From Cohnella silvisoli (GTDB taxonomy: Bacteria; Bacillota; Bacilli; Paenibacillales; Paenibacillaceae): a DNA stretch of 64,000 bases. This document shows positions 45,317 through 54,800 of the stretch, in pieces. The notes beneath the pieces were generated by a model, which saw only the letters and a list, made by a program, of their open reading frames with translations, was not told where the DNA came from and made no database searches. The first letter of the stretch is position 1. Each line of letters opens with the position of its first letter. Where the stretch lies: contig NZ_JAIOAP010000013.1 in NCBI RefSeq assembly GCF_021190915.1, forward strand, positions 165,672 through 229,671. Reading direction: 5' to 3'. Made by a program: the position numbers and the translations under genes.

Positions 45317-45543
45317 TTTTTACCACTGTTGTCGGTTGATTCCATAAAAACCACTCTCAGAATGAGGGTGGCCAGAGATTATAACTTCCAAGAAGTTCCG
45401 TCGGAAAATTTAACGGAAGTGCTTGCGGCGCTCTTCGGCTAAAACATCACTACCCCGCATCTGCACAGCATGGCGTGGACATGTGCGGGACTTGGCGTGC
45501 TGATGCTTGCTTTAACCTTGCGGATGCCCACCCGCGCGAGAAG

Positions 45544-45640
45544 ATGAACTATTTGAAAAAGAAAGAGGGACTTAGCAACCAGGAGATTGCCGATCTTTAT
45601 GTACTGTCGGTCTCCACCGTTCGCAATAAAATAGGGAATA
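45544..45640 (+). pseudogene. HTH (LuxR- or sigma-4-like) fragment
   Basis: The frame reads KKKEGLSNQEIADLYVLSVS and TVRNKIGNT, a helix-turn-helix of the sequence-recognition type, then runs into a terminator. Only ~35 codons remain, so the family is uncertain. Confidence 0.3.
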
Positions 45641-45650
45641 CAAAGAAAGG

Positions 45651-45675
45651 AAGGGGCTATCTCGCCCCTTTTTTT
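45651..45675 (+). terminator. terminator
   Basis: AAGGGGC and GCCCCTT arms, then TTTTTTTG. Confidence 0.75.
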
Positions 45676-45724
45676 GTTAACCATAAATTCGACGAGCGGA
45701 GGGGAATTGCAAGCCCAGCTTCTA

Positions 45725-45746
45725 CTATAAAGTTAGGAGTACACAG
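45725..45746 (+). promoter_or_regulatory. shared upstream element of the collapsed SLH genes, copy 2
   Basis: Same 22-mer as 42451-42472 with one difference. It is followed by GGATAATG, a possible -10 region, and lies 65 bp before the ATG at 45811. Confidence 0.55.
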
Positions 45747-45810
45747 GCTTAAATCGCAGTTGGATAATGTTTATTGAGAATCATATAAATAGATATGGAG
45801 GCAAGAAGAG

Positions 45811-46721
45811 AATGTATGGGACTATAAAAAGAAGACTGAGTTTATTTATAGCGCTGTTGATATTGCTGAATATAGGGCTTATGAGCAAAATGCCAAGCGC
45901 TTATGCTGATCCCCCTTCTTTTGCTGGAGGTTCGGGAACGGTAGGCGATCCTTACCTGATTTCAACTGCCGATCAATTGAACGAGGACCTTTGCTTTCGA
46001 TCTGACAAAATTAAGCCATAACCAGAAGGCAGTGGTATTCTATTATGACGATGCGAAGAAGGAATGGGTGGAAGTCGCCGACGGCCGCGTAAATGGCGAT
46101 CATATCACAGTTGAGGTAGAACACTTTACGAAGTTTGGGGTATTCGCTGTTGACAAAGAGGAAACGGACACGAAACCTATTATTACCTTTAGCGATATTT
46201 CTAGACACTGGGCTGAGGCAAGTATCAAGCAATCGGTAGGCGGCGGAATTGTCACCGGTTATCCGGATGGAACGTTTAGGCCGAATCAAGCCGTGACTCG
46301 TGCGGAATTCGCCGTCATGCTGATGAATGCGTTGAAGCCGCAAAGCGAAAGAGCGCTGCTGGCGTTCACGGATACAACGAAAATCAGATCTTGGGCGCAG
46401 AAAGCGGTCGCACAGGCAGTGCAATTAGGCATTATTCACGGCTATAAGGATGGCAGCTTCCGCCCAAATGAAGCCATCACTCGGGCAGAGATGGCGGCGA
46501 TGCTGGCAAACGCTTTGAGTCTGTCTTTCAAAGCGAATGCCGCAACCAGCTTCGCGGACGACAAGGACATTCCGGCGTGGGCGAAAGGCGCAGTGGCAGC
46601 AATTAAGGAACTTGGCCTTGTACAAGGTAAAGGTTCAAATGAATTTGATCCTACTGCCAAGACGACAAGAGCAGAGGCTGTGACTGTTCTTCTGAAAATG
46701 TTGGCACAAAAGAGCGAGTAA
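45811..46721 (+). pseudogene. collapsed SLH surface protein gene 2
   Basis: ATG 45811 begins a good signal peptide (LSLFIALLILLNIGLM) and FAGGSGTVGDPYLISTADQL, the N-terminus of GLUG-type surface proteins. At about 45987 the frame breaks into TFAFDLTKLSHNQKAVVFYY, the same C-terminal domain as in collapsed gene 1, and continues to three SLH domains ending LAQKSE. The complete GLUG body is deleted and the halves are out of frame. The second half (from 46032) lacks a start and export signal. Confidence 0.82.
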
Positions 46722-46751
46722 AGTAAAAGGAACCGGCAATAAAGTCAATAT

Positions 46752-46799
46752 GATGTTCTTTTTCATGTGGAGTGCTATGTGTCGTTTATCAGGAAGTAG
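46752..46799 (+). repeat. rlmD 3'-end repeat, copy 4 (diverged)
   Basis: Reads DVLFHVECYVSFIRK and TAG. It keeps ATGTGGAGTGC but the MFPHT part is eroded. Lies 30 bp after the collapsed SLH gene. Confidence 0.65.
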
Positions 46800-46889
46800 C
46801 TAAAGGAGTATCCGTCCATATGTCTTAAGTGCAAACGTCGGCGGAGATTCTTCGTCAAATGGGCAACGAACTGAGGCAGTTAAGCGATT

Positions 46890-47522
46890 TCAGTATCCTT
46901 TAAACAATAGCCCGAACGTCTTCACAATAATCCCAATATCCGTTGTAATTGATCGCTTCTGAATATATTTCAAATCCAGCGCCAGCATTTCCTCGAACCC
47001 TAGCCGGCCGCGTCCGGAGATCTGCCACAGACCCGTGCAGCCTGGGGTCACAAGCAATCGTTGCTTGTCGAATTCACTGTACTCCTTAACTTCCCTAGGC
47101 AAAGGCGGCCTGGGACCGACAAGACTCATGTCGCCTTTAAGCACGTTCCATATTTGCGGCAGTTCGTCAATGCTCGTTCTGCGAATCCACTTTCCGAGCT
47201 TCGTCACGCGAGGGTCGTTCCTTATTTTGAATATGGCCCCGGTAGCCTCGTTGGCCGGGAGCAGTTCCTTCAGCTTCTCCTCCGCATCCGCTGACATCGA
47301 ACGGAATTTGTATATTTGGAACGACTTCCCACTTTTTCCGATGCGGGCCTGTTTGAAAAGCACTTTTCCTCTCGGGTCCTCCAGCTTGATAAGAATCGCA
47401 ACCAAGATCATTACCAACGAGAACAGAATTATGCCCATGAGAGTGCCTATGATGTCCATTAATCTTTTGGCTATCAAGTAGCCTTTCCGTTCTTGAACGA
47501 CAATCATTCGGACGTATGCCAA
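46890..47522 (-). CDS. polyprenyl-phosphate sugar phosphotransferase (bacterial sugar transferase)
   Basis: Starts exopolysaccharide or wall-glycan repeat units by moving a sugar-phosphate onto undecaprenyl phosphate. Product of 210 aa, the short WcaJ C-terminal-type enzyme. One membrane helix (about 20-45) is followed by KFRSMSADAE, RRTSIDELPQIWNVLKGDMS, LVGPRPPLPREV, PGCTGLWQISGRG and LDLKYIQ. All catalytic signatures are present. TTG 47522 is preceded by AAGGTGGGG; ATG 47507 is possible. No other glycan genes adjoin it. Confidence 0.9.
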   Translation of the reverse strand: MAYVRMIVVQERKGYLIAKRLMDIIGTLMGIILFSLVMILVAILIKLEDPRGKVLFKQARIGKSGKSFQIYKFRSMSADAEEKLKELLPANEATGAIFKIRNDPRVTKLGKWIRRTSIDELPQIWNVLKGDMSLVGPRPPLPREVKEYSEFDKQRLLVTPGCTGLWQISGRGRLGFEEMLALDLKYIQKRSITTDIGIIVKTFGLLFKGY

Positions 47523-47619
47523 CGTGTCCCCACCTTTCGAACGAGACGATGGCTATATTGTACGGGACCGCTCGGCAACCGCAACGGCATGTATAACGTT
47601 CCCTCGATAAAATGGGTTC

Positions 47620-48363
47620 ATGCCGTTGACCGCCGATGCCGCCTTGAATAAACTGGTAGATATCAATTCAGAGGTGTCCGCTTTGAACCTGAACCGGCTT
47701 GTATTTCTGTTCCGCTTCTTCCCTTCGGCAAAATTCAGAATATATTTTGGCGCGTTTTTCGGTATTTGGCTTGCCATATTAATATGGGGGAACCTGCTTC
47801 TTATCGTCTCCAGCTTGGCGGCTTTCATCGCTGTCTGCTGCTTTAAAATCCGACTGACCCGCAAAGACAAACAGGAATTGGAACAAATCATCATGGAACA
47901 AGCGAACGCGATAGAACTCGTAACCAAACAGCTAATAAAAGCTCCAATCGATTTTGATCTACTGTACGAAACGAACCTCAATGCGGCGAAAGCGATCAAA
48001 ATAAGCTTTGACCGCTATGCCATTCAGAAAGGTTCGGCTTATGCCCATACTTATCATTTGGGTTTTTTTTACGTGCTGACCCGAACAAACGGAATTTGGG
48101 ACTTGAAGCAAGTTATTGGGGACAAATCAATCTACTCTTTTCGGGGTGCTGACAAAACCGGGGAATACATCGGCAACCATCATTTCGGTTATATGGGGAG
48201 TGCAGTTGGGCTCAGTTGTTTCGTGTTGAGGCTCGCTGCCGGGATGTATCAAGTATACTCCGGGACATCGGATTGGAGGTATGTTTTCTCTTTTTTCGAT
48301 CATCCTGCGGATTCCCAAGCGATTGCCGACGGCTGCAGCGAATTTGACTCCCAATTTTTTTAG
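47620..48363 (+). CDS. membrane protein of unknown function
   Basis: Product of 247 aa. Two adjacent hydrophobic segments (IYFGAFFGIWLAILIWGNLL, IVSSLAAFIAVCCFKI, about 40-75), then a coiled-coil-like QELEQIIMEQANAIELVTKQ and a soluble C-terminal part. No family recognised and no good ribosome site. It reads cleanly over its full length, so a real gene is likely. It is divergent from the sugar transferase. Confidence 0.55.
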   Translation: MPLTADAALNKLVDINSEVSALNLNRLVFLFRFFPSAKFRIYFGAFFGIWLAILIWGNLLLIVSSLAAFIAVCCFKIRLTRKDKQELEQIIMEQANAIELVTKQLIKAPIDFDLLYETNLNAAKAIKISFDRYAIQKGSAYAHTYHLGFFYVLTRTNGIWDLKQVIGDKSIYSFRGADKTGEYIGNHHFGYMGSAVGLSCFVLRLAAGMYQVYSGTSDWRYVFSFFDHPADSQAIADGCSEFDSQFF

Positions 48364-48365
48364 CA

Positions 48366-48492
48366 TCTTTTACACGTTTTTGATCCATTTTTATTTTCTT
48401 CAGCAGATTATGGGAAAGTGAAAGCCATTCGACCTCTAAGGTCACCTTCGGCAAGCCACGAAGCAGAAAGCGACGGAATCCGTTGGTCTCAT
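48366..48492 (-). mobile_element. IS1182-family transposase, C-terminal relic
   Basis: Minus-strand frame: NGFRRFLLRGLPKVTLEVEW, then LSLSHNLLKKIKMDQKR, which resembles the C-terminal end of IS1182-type DDE transposases. Only about 40 codons remain. An AATT-centred inverted repeat lies just outside (48495-48535). Confidence 0.6.
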
Positions 48493-48587
48493 CCTCTCAA
48501 TTGACCAAAAAGAACCATACACAAATTGAGACAAGCCTTATTAATCAAGGCATAAGCATGCTACGGCGGATAGGAACCAAATAGCCT

Positions 48588-48647
48588 ATGTTCCCTCATA
48601 CGGAGCATGTGGAGTGTATAATATTGATGGTACGAAAAGAGATGTGA
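48588..48647 (+). repeat. rlmD 3'-end repeat, copy 5
   Basis: Reads MFPHTEHVECIILMVRKEM and TGA, a typical RlmD terminus. It shares 28 identical bases with copy 3. Preceded by IS1182 debris rather than rlmD coding sequence. Confidence 0.8.
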
Positions 48648-48840
48648 CAGTACCGCTCAAGGAAGTTGAAAGATAGGCAGACGAGTCACGTTGAATGCTG
48701 CGTGAGGATTGAAAGGCTGAAAGATTGATGAATAAAGGGATGCAGGCGATTCGCAAAGCTAATAATTTAGTGCGATCCTTGAAAAGATAAAAAGATATTT
48801 ATAAAATATTGAGTTTTAATAAAAGATGAGGGTTCTTGTT

Positions 48841-49698
48841 ATGCCAAAAAACGATAATATGCTGGCAATTCTATGGATGCTGAATTCGGGCGTAAAAATG
48901 ACTGCAAAACAAATATCCGAAAAGTTAGAAATAAATATACGAACAGTTTATCGGTATATTGATGCACTATGTGCCAGTGGAGTGCCTATAATATCCGACA
49001 CAGGTCATAATGGCGGGTATAGTTTGCTGAATCATTTTATCAAAGCACCTTTGCTATTTGATATTGAAGAAAAAAAGGCACTCCTTCATGCTGCTGTTTT
49101 TGCAAAAGAAGCCGGATACCCATTGAGTGAGGCATTAGGCAATGCGACATCAAAATTGAAAATGTATTCGAATCAGGAGCAGGAAAGTATACTTAGCCGT
49201 CATTTAGCCGGATTTGAAGTTATAAACCGCATGGGAGACCCTTCTGTTCAGCCGGTATTGGCGGAATTGGAGCAGGCTGTAGCAAACGAATTCTCTGTAG
49301 AAATTGATTATCGCACAAGCCGTGATGATCAACCCAAGAATAGGGTGATAGACCCCTATGGAATGGTTTACTGGAACAATAAATGGTATACTGTTGCATT
49401 TTGCCACCTAAGGAATGAAATCCGCAGCTTTCGGGCAGATCGGATTCTACAAATCAAGCGTACTCAAATCATATTTAAGCGTTCCGAAGCTTTTTCGGCC
49501 CGTGAATTTTTTATGCAAAATCTGTTACCTGATTTGGTGGGCAAGGACGGGTTAGTTTCTTTAATTATCGGAGGCAGGTCAGAGGCATTGGATGACTTAT
49601 GCCTGCATTGGTTTTTGGGGCATCATCTGAAAGAGCGGACATCAAATCAAGCAATAGCTTCACTGACAGCAGATGTCAGTGAAGCTATTTTATTATGA
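48841..49698 (+). CDS. YafY-type HTH/WYL transcriptional regulator, altered C-terminus
   Basis: N-terminal winged helix (MTAKQISEKLEINIRTVYRY, about 17-65), then a WYL domain with NNKWYTVAFCHLRNEIRSFR binding a small ligand. GATGAGGG at 48825 selects ATG 48841. After FLGHHLKERTSNQA the frame reads straight through a terminator stem (49653-49689), so the last ~15 residues are encoded by the hairpin and the normal ~30-residue C-terminal region is missing. Probably regulates the next genes, or did before truncation. Confidence 0.8.
   Translation: MPKNDNMLAILWMLNSGVKMTAKQISEKLEINIRTVYRYIDALCASGVPIISDTGHNGGYSLLNHFIKAPLLFDIEEKKALLHAAVFAKEAGYPLSEALGNATSKLKMYSNQEQESILSRHLAGFEVINRMGDPSVQPVLAELEQAVANEFSVEIDYRTSRDDQPKNRVIDPYGMVYWNNKWYTVAFCHLRNEIRSFRADRILQIKRTQIIFKRSEAFSAREFFMQNLLPDLVGKDGLVSLIIGGRSEALDDLCLHWFLGHHLKERTSNQAIASLTADVSEAILL
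49653..49697 (+). terminator. terminator overlapping the end of the WYL gene
   Basis: Perfect 16-bp arms AATAGCTTCACTGACA and its complement with a 5-nt loop, then TTATTA. Confidence 0.75.
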
Positions 49699-49764
49699 TG
49701 ATAATCATTGATTACCGATGGATGGTTGGTATCACTTGATGAATAAAATAAGGAGAACTTGCAA

Positions 49765-50314
49765 ATGAATAATATATCTTTATGTGTTTGACACAATGGC
49801 AGACTGGGAAATAGGTTACTTAACTGCCGAACTGAACTCGGGAAGATATTATAAAAAGAGGCTGGCCCCATCAAAAATAGTTACCGTGGGAATTGAAAAG
49901 ACTCCCGTAACTACAATGGGCGGATTGAAAATACTGCCTGAGATCAAACTGGATGAGTGCAGCATTGCAAGCACAGATTCATTGATCTTACCCGGTGGAG
50001 ATACATGGACAGAAAGGTGTAGCAATGGGACTTGCCCAGACAGGATTGCTGAATTTACGTTGGCATACAAGCAATGATCTGGAATACCTTAAAATGATCT
50101 GTCCCACTTACACAGGCGAAAAGTATTACAAAATGGAGTCTACTGTAACTGATGGAAAACTGATCACTGCATCTGGAATAGCTCCGTTGGAATTTTCTGT
50201 ACACGTCTTGAAAGCTCTGGGTGTGTTTTCTTCAAAAACATTAGATGCCTGGTATAGTCTTAATAAGACTCATGAATCCAAATATTTCTATGAGTTGATG
50301 AATTCAATCCAATG
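49765..50314 (+). pseudogene. DJ-1/PfpI family (type 1 glutamine amidotransferase-like) gene, broken
   Basis: ATG 49765 has AAGGAGA upstream but the frame shifts within eight codons. It resumes as VFDTMADWEIGYLTAELNSG and LPEIKLDE...LILPGGDTW. A deletion near 50010 removes the segment with the nucleophilic Cys (the usual AICGAT) and joins to KGVAMGLAQTGLLNLRWHTS, then TASGIAPLEFSVHVLKALGV to the end. Two or more lesions and loss of the catalytic residue. Confidence 0.8.
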
Positions 50315-50366
50315 AAGGTATAAGCATAAAATTGATATGTTATGATCATTTAAAGGAGGAGTAAAA

Positions 50367-50891
50367 ATGACTGAAAGCATAAAATATATGGGAGTGTCAG
50401 GTAAATATACAAAGAATGGAACACCCAACGGCTGTACATCTATTACCCCATTTATAACAGTGAAGAATCCTTCTGAAGCAATAGAGTTCTATAAAACTGT
50501 TTTCAATGCAAGGGTTAAGGATATTACTGAATATCCTGATGGAAATGGCAATAAAATAATTGTTCATGCGGAATTAGATTTTGGAAATGGTTTTTTGCAG
50601 CTGGGGGCAGCGAATCCGGCATATAAATTGGTCTTGCCGCCAGATGAAGACAATGCGTGTTATTCTTTAGGAATTTACGTAATTAATGTTGATCAGGTAA
50701 TTGAAAATGCGGTAGCAAGAGGAGCAAAAGTAAGGGAACCGGTTGTAAACTTTGTTTCAGGTGATCGATTCGGAAGTATATTGGATCCTTTTGGAGTAAG
50801 ATGGTCTATTATGACTAGGATTGAGGATTTGTCAGAAGAAGAAAGTAGTCGGAGGGTTGCTGAATGGGCCAAAAGCTTTAGTGGAGAATAA
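50367..50891 (+). CDS. VOC-superfamily PhnB-like protein
   Basis: Product of 174 aa. The VOC/glyoxalase fold is seen in GCTSITPFITVKNPSEAIEF, VHAELDFGNGFLQLG, and SGDRFGSILDPFGVRWSIMT near the end. PhnB-like proteins bind metal or small molecules, often without known enzymatic activity. AAAGGAGGAG lies well placed before ATG 50367. It follows the WYL regulator and the PfpI pseudogene, a combination often seen in one operon. Confidence 0.85.
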   Translation: MTESIKYMGVSGKYTKNGTPNGCTSITPFITVKNPSEAIEFYKTVFNARVKDITEYPDGNGNKIIVHAELDFGNGFLQLGAANPAYKLVLPPDEDNACYSLGIYVINVDQVIENAVARGAKVREPVVNFVSGDRFGSILDPFGVRWSIMTRIEDLSEEESSRRVAEWAKSFSGE

Positions 50892-50944
50892 ATGCAATAA
50901 CTGTTTTAATAAAAGTGTTAAAAGACTAAATATATAACCTACAG

Positions 50945-50980
50945 AGCTCAAGTGAAGATACTGCTTGGGCTTTTCTTTTT
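50945..50980 (+). terminator. terminator after the VOC gene
   Basis: AGCTCAAG and CTTGGGCT arms, then TTTCTTTTTC. Confidence 0.7.
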
Positions 50981-50995
50981 CTTTAGTTGAAATAC

Positions 50996-51187
50996 TTACA
51001 GAGTTTACGAAAGAGTAAAGGAATTGGAAGTTATCGTATCCCAAGAACAGGGGGACGAAGGATAATGAAGCAGTTCCAAGAGGGGATCAGTCAGTTTGCA
51101 AGTCTGGAGATCACAGATGAGGAAATGCTTCGTGGACTCATTCAACGATTGATTGAGCGGATTGATCCGTTGTTGTTGGGGGCTTAA
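50996..51187 (+). pseudogene. probable large serine recombinase, C-terminal remnant
   Basis: Frames give YRVYERVKELEVIVSQEQGD (coiled-coil-like) and, after a break, MKQFQEGISQFASLEITDEE with MLRGLIQRLIERIDP. The F..L..L(T/D)xE.L..LI.RI pattern is what the end of site-specific serine recombinases looks like. It ends 37 bp before rlmD repeat copy 6, where an integrase would sit beside its attachment site. Assignment by resemblance only. Confidence 0.45.
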
Positions 51188-51223
51188 GTCGCCCCCTTCC
51201 ATTTTATCTATAACAAGCACTCT

Positions 51224-51268
51224 ACACATGTGGAGTGTGTAGTGCCAGTACATCGAATTGATCAATAA
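51224..51268 (+). repeat. rlmD 3'-end repeat, copy 6
   Basis: Reads THVECVVPVHRIDQ and TAA in frame, closely parallel to the native HVECVVGICRVDT. Most similar to copy 2. Marks the left edge of the segment carrying cassette B. Confidence 0.8.
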
Positions 51269-51301
51269 TGGGAGCGCCTAAGCTTGGTTGTCACTATGTA
51301 C

Positions 51302-51347
51302 AGCAACAGCCCTTCACCGCTCTATTTAGCGGTGAAGGGCTGTTGCT
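51302..51347. terminator. perfect 20-bp hairpin, relative of 20862
   Basis: AGCAACAGCCCTTCACCGCT and its exact complement around CTATTT-like loop sequence. Same core as the hairpin behind the MazF-like gene at 20862. Confidence 0.75.
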
Positions 51348-51359
51348 TGTTATTCAATC

Positions 51360-51590
51360 ATTAAGCAGAAGTGTTAATTGCAGTTTGACATCCGTGAAAA
51401 TCGAAGGTTTTAAGTGCCCGAGTTTTTTAATGACAATTTGATTTGAAAACGTATATATTTAATCGCTCGAACAGCAGATTCGCCTTGTTTATTCATTGTT
51501 CCAGACCTCATCGTCCACAGGGTTGTTCCAGAACTCCATACTGGTTGCACTAGCTTGTTCAAGATTATTTTGTGCTTCGCCAGCCCAAAG
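51360..51590 (-). pseudogene. decayed MazEF-like toxin-antitoxin pair
   Basis: Bases 51375-51415 match the end of the MazF-like gene (TTTGAC.TCCGT.AAA..CGAAGGTTT). Bases 51497-51590 match the antitoxin tail (CCTCATC.TCCAC.GGGTTGT and GCTTGTTCAAG). The middle and the toxin N-terminus are deleted. With the linked hairpin this is a dead paralogue of 20862-21310. Confidence 0.75.
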
Positions 51591-51779
51591 GCCGCACTAG
51601 ACGCCCGAGCAAAACGCACCGCAAGAATAAGCCAAGAGAGAACCTCCCGGTACTGCACGCCGGAAGTTTTTTTGCCAAGAGTGGCCTGCGTGGGAGCGGC
51701 GATGCACGGGAATGCTGCGTGATGCGGATGAACGCCAACTTATGAGGCGAGAATGGTTACTTCGCTTCGGGCCGAGTTC

Positions 51780-51788
51780 TGCTATAAT
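51780..51788 (+). promoter_or_regulatory. extended -10 promoter of cassette B kinase
   Basis: TGCTATAAT, an extended -10 element, without a clear -35 box, 54 bp before the kinase ATG. Confidence 0.5.
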
Positions 51789-51841
51789 AATGGACATTCG
51801 TTCCATTTTTATTGCCGTGCGGCAGAAAGAGAGACGTTTCT

Positions 51842-54800
51842 ATGAAAAGTCGGTTGGCGAGATTCGGGCTTCTTGCGGTCATCGGGCTATTCGTTCTCGT
51901 TCAGATTTACATGGCGCTCGACTCGGAGGTGACTCGGCCGACGCTTCCGGTCAAGGACGGCATCCTGGACGCGAGAGGGTGGGATTTCGCCCAGGATGGC
52001 ATGATGAGGCTGGACGGGACTTGGACGTTCTACCCGAACGTGCTGGCATCGCCCGACTCGCTGCCCGCAGACAAAGCGATCAGCATCCGGGTGCCCGGCA
52101 ATTGGCATAAATCCGTTCCCGAGCAGCGGCTTTTCGGCATCGGTACTTATGAGGCTGTTATATTGCTCGCGCCATCCGCCCCTCCTCTCATCGGCATCAA
52201 AGTGACGAATATCCGCATGTCGCATCGGTTATATGTCAACGGCCGTTTGCTTCACGAGAACGGAAGGCCGTCGGAGTCGCAGGAGACGGAGAAACCGAAT
52301 AATACCCCGTATACGGTCTACGCCCCGGTCGAGAACAATCGTCTTCATCTGGTTATCCAGACGGCTAATTTCCATTATTACCAGGGTGGCATTGCGCAAC
52401 CGATCGTCATCGGGGAGCCGGAGCAAGTATCCCGCTACGCCTTAATTAATTTCGGTATCGGCCTGGTCAGCTTCATGATGACGGTTTCTTTCGGTTTGTA
52501 TTCGTTAGCCGTCTACCTGATGCGTTCCCGGGATCGTCTGTACTTGTACGCCGGACTGTTTTTTCTCATCGTCTCACTCACTGTGGCTTGCGCGGATGAG
52601 AAGGTGCTCATGGTGCTGCTCGATTGGTTGCCTTTTACGGTCGCCTACAAGCTGCAAGATTTGTCGTTGTCCGGAGCGCTTATGCTGCTGCTCGTCTTTT
52701 TCCGGGCGGTGGATCCGGCGTTCGCTTCGAAAAGGGTGTTTCGACTGATGATGGCGCCGATGCTGCTTTACTTGACGGCGGTGGCGATTTTGCCGTACCG
52801 GACGTACATACCCGTGAAAATGTTGTTCTCTCCCTATCAGCTCATCATCTGCGGGTATTCGATCGTAAGCTGGCTGTTGCTGCTCATCAAGGCCCAATCG
52901 AGGGAAAATCGCTTGGAGCGGGCGTTGATGTTCGGCACGGCGTTATTTCTGACGGGCAGCTTGCTGTTTCAATATTTGTATCTCGATCAGATTATCGCGA
53001 GCAAACGTCTGTCGTTCGTCTCGTACTTTTCATTTATATACACGATTAATTTGTATTTGGCTTTCTGCTCGAGGAACGCGCTGCGGCGATCGGAGCAACT
53101 GACGGTGCAATTGCTGCAGGCGAACGAGACGAAAAACGAGTTTTTACAGCGGACGTCGCACGAACTGAAGACGCCGCTGCACGGCATTCACAATCTGGCC
53201 GAACACGTGCTGCGGAAGGAGACGGGGATGCGCGAGGACGCGCGCCGCCATCTCGGCGTCGTCGTGGATACGGCCGAACGGCTGTCGTATATTGTGAACA
53301 ACTTGATCGATGCGACGCAGCTTCGCAATATGTCGCTGCAAGTACGGTTGTCGTCGGTGGATTTGTCTGCCGTCGTGGAGCATGTGCTGCGGATTATCTC
53401 CATGCATGTCGGCCCTAAGCCGATCGCGCTTGCGAATCGCGTGCCTTCCCGAACGTTCGTTGAGGCGGACGAGATCAGGCTGCAGCAAATCGTATACAAC
53501 GTGCTGTCCAACGCAGTGAAATATTCGAATGAAGGCACCGTCGCCGTCACTGCGAAAGCGCAAAACGGTCGGGTTACGCTGCTGATTGCGGACGAGGGAA
53601 TCGGTATGACGGAATTCGAGCAGGGAAGCGTATTCGAGGACAGGTATCGCGCGGACGCTGCTGGGCAGCCGCCAATGGATGGCATGGGGCTTAGCCTGTT
53701 CGTCAGCCGAGAGCTGGCTCGCCGGATGGGAGGCGAGCTGTATATTGCGTCAAGCGAGCCGGAGCGCGGAACCGAGGTGGCGCTAGAATTGAAGGTTGCG
53801 AGACAGCCACCCGAAGTGAATATTCACGTTGCGTCGGATGAACGGGAAGGGGGACTGCCGGCGGCAGCCTGGCCGGAGCTGGCCGCATCGGCGGACGCCG
53901 GGGAGCGTGAACGCCGATCGGTGCTTCTCGTCGACGACGATCCGATGAATCTGGAAGTACTTCGACTCATCTTGCAGGATGACTACGAACTGGAAGTGGC
54001 GTACGGAGGGGAAGAGGCGTTGGCGCGGCTGAACAACCGCCGGTTCGACCTGATGATTACCGATTATTTGATGCCCGGGATGTCGGGCCTGGAGCTGACG
54101 AAACGGGTTCGGGCCAACCACTCCTCCGTGTCGCTGCCTGTTATTATCGCGACGGCTGCAGCGCGTGAGGCCGATGTGGAGCTTGCCTATCAGGCCGGAG
54201 CGACGGACTATATCGCCAAGCCTTTCTCGGCGGGCGAGATCCGCAAGCGGGTGCAACTGCTTCTGCAGTTGTCCGGCACGATGGAAACCGCTCTCCGCAA
54301 CGAGCGAGCGTTCCTCGCGGCACAGATTAAGCCGCATTTTCTGTACAACGCGCTGAACAATATTATCGCGGCTTGTTATGACGAGCCCGAGCATGCCGCC
54401 GAGTGGCTGAGGCTGCTCAGCCGCCATCTGCGGCGCATGTTCCGGCACGAATCGACGGTCCATACGATACCGCTTGAGCAGGAATTGGAACTGATCCGGG
54501 ATTATGTCGAGCTGGAGAGGTTACGTTTTGGAGACCGGCTTCGCTTCGAGATTGAGATCGATCCGTCCTTGCTGGCGGACAATCCGCAAGTGAGAACGTT
54601 GCTCATCCAACCGCTCGTCGAGAACGCGATTTGCCATGGCATTTTCAACAAAAGTGGCGCGGGTACGGTGACGCTGCGGATCGGGCGCGAAGAAGCATTC
54701 CTGCGCATCGATGTGGAGGATGACGGCATCGGGATCGGCCCGGACGCGGTGCGGGGAATTATTGCCGGGGAGACGGTGAAGGGAGTCGGGCTGCCGAATG

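Noticed and set aside
48976..48990. AGTGGAGTGCCTATAATA in the WYL gene as an eighth rlmD repeat
   Set aside because: Lacks the ATG of the core and lies in a conserved coding frame.
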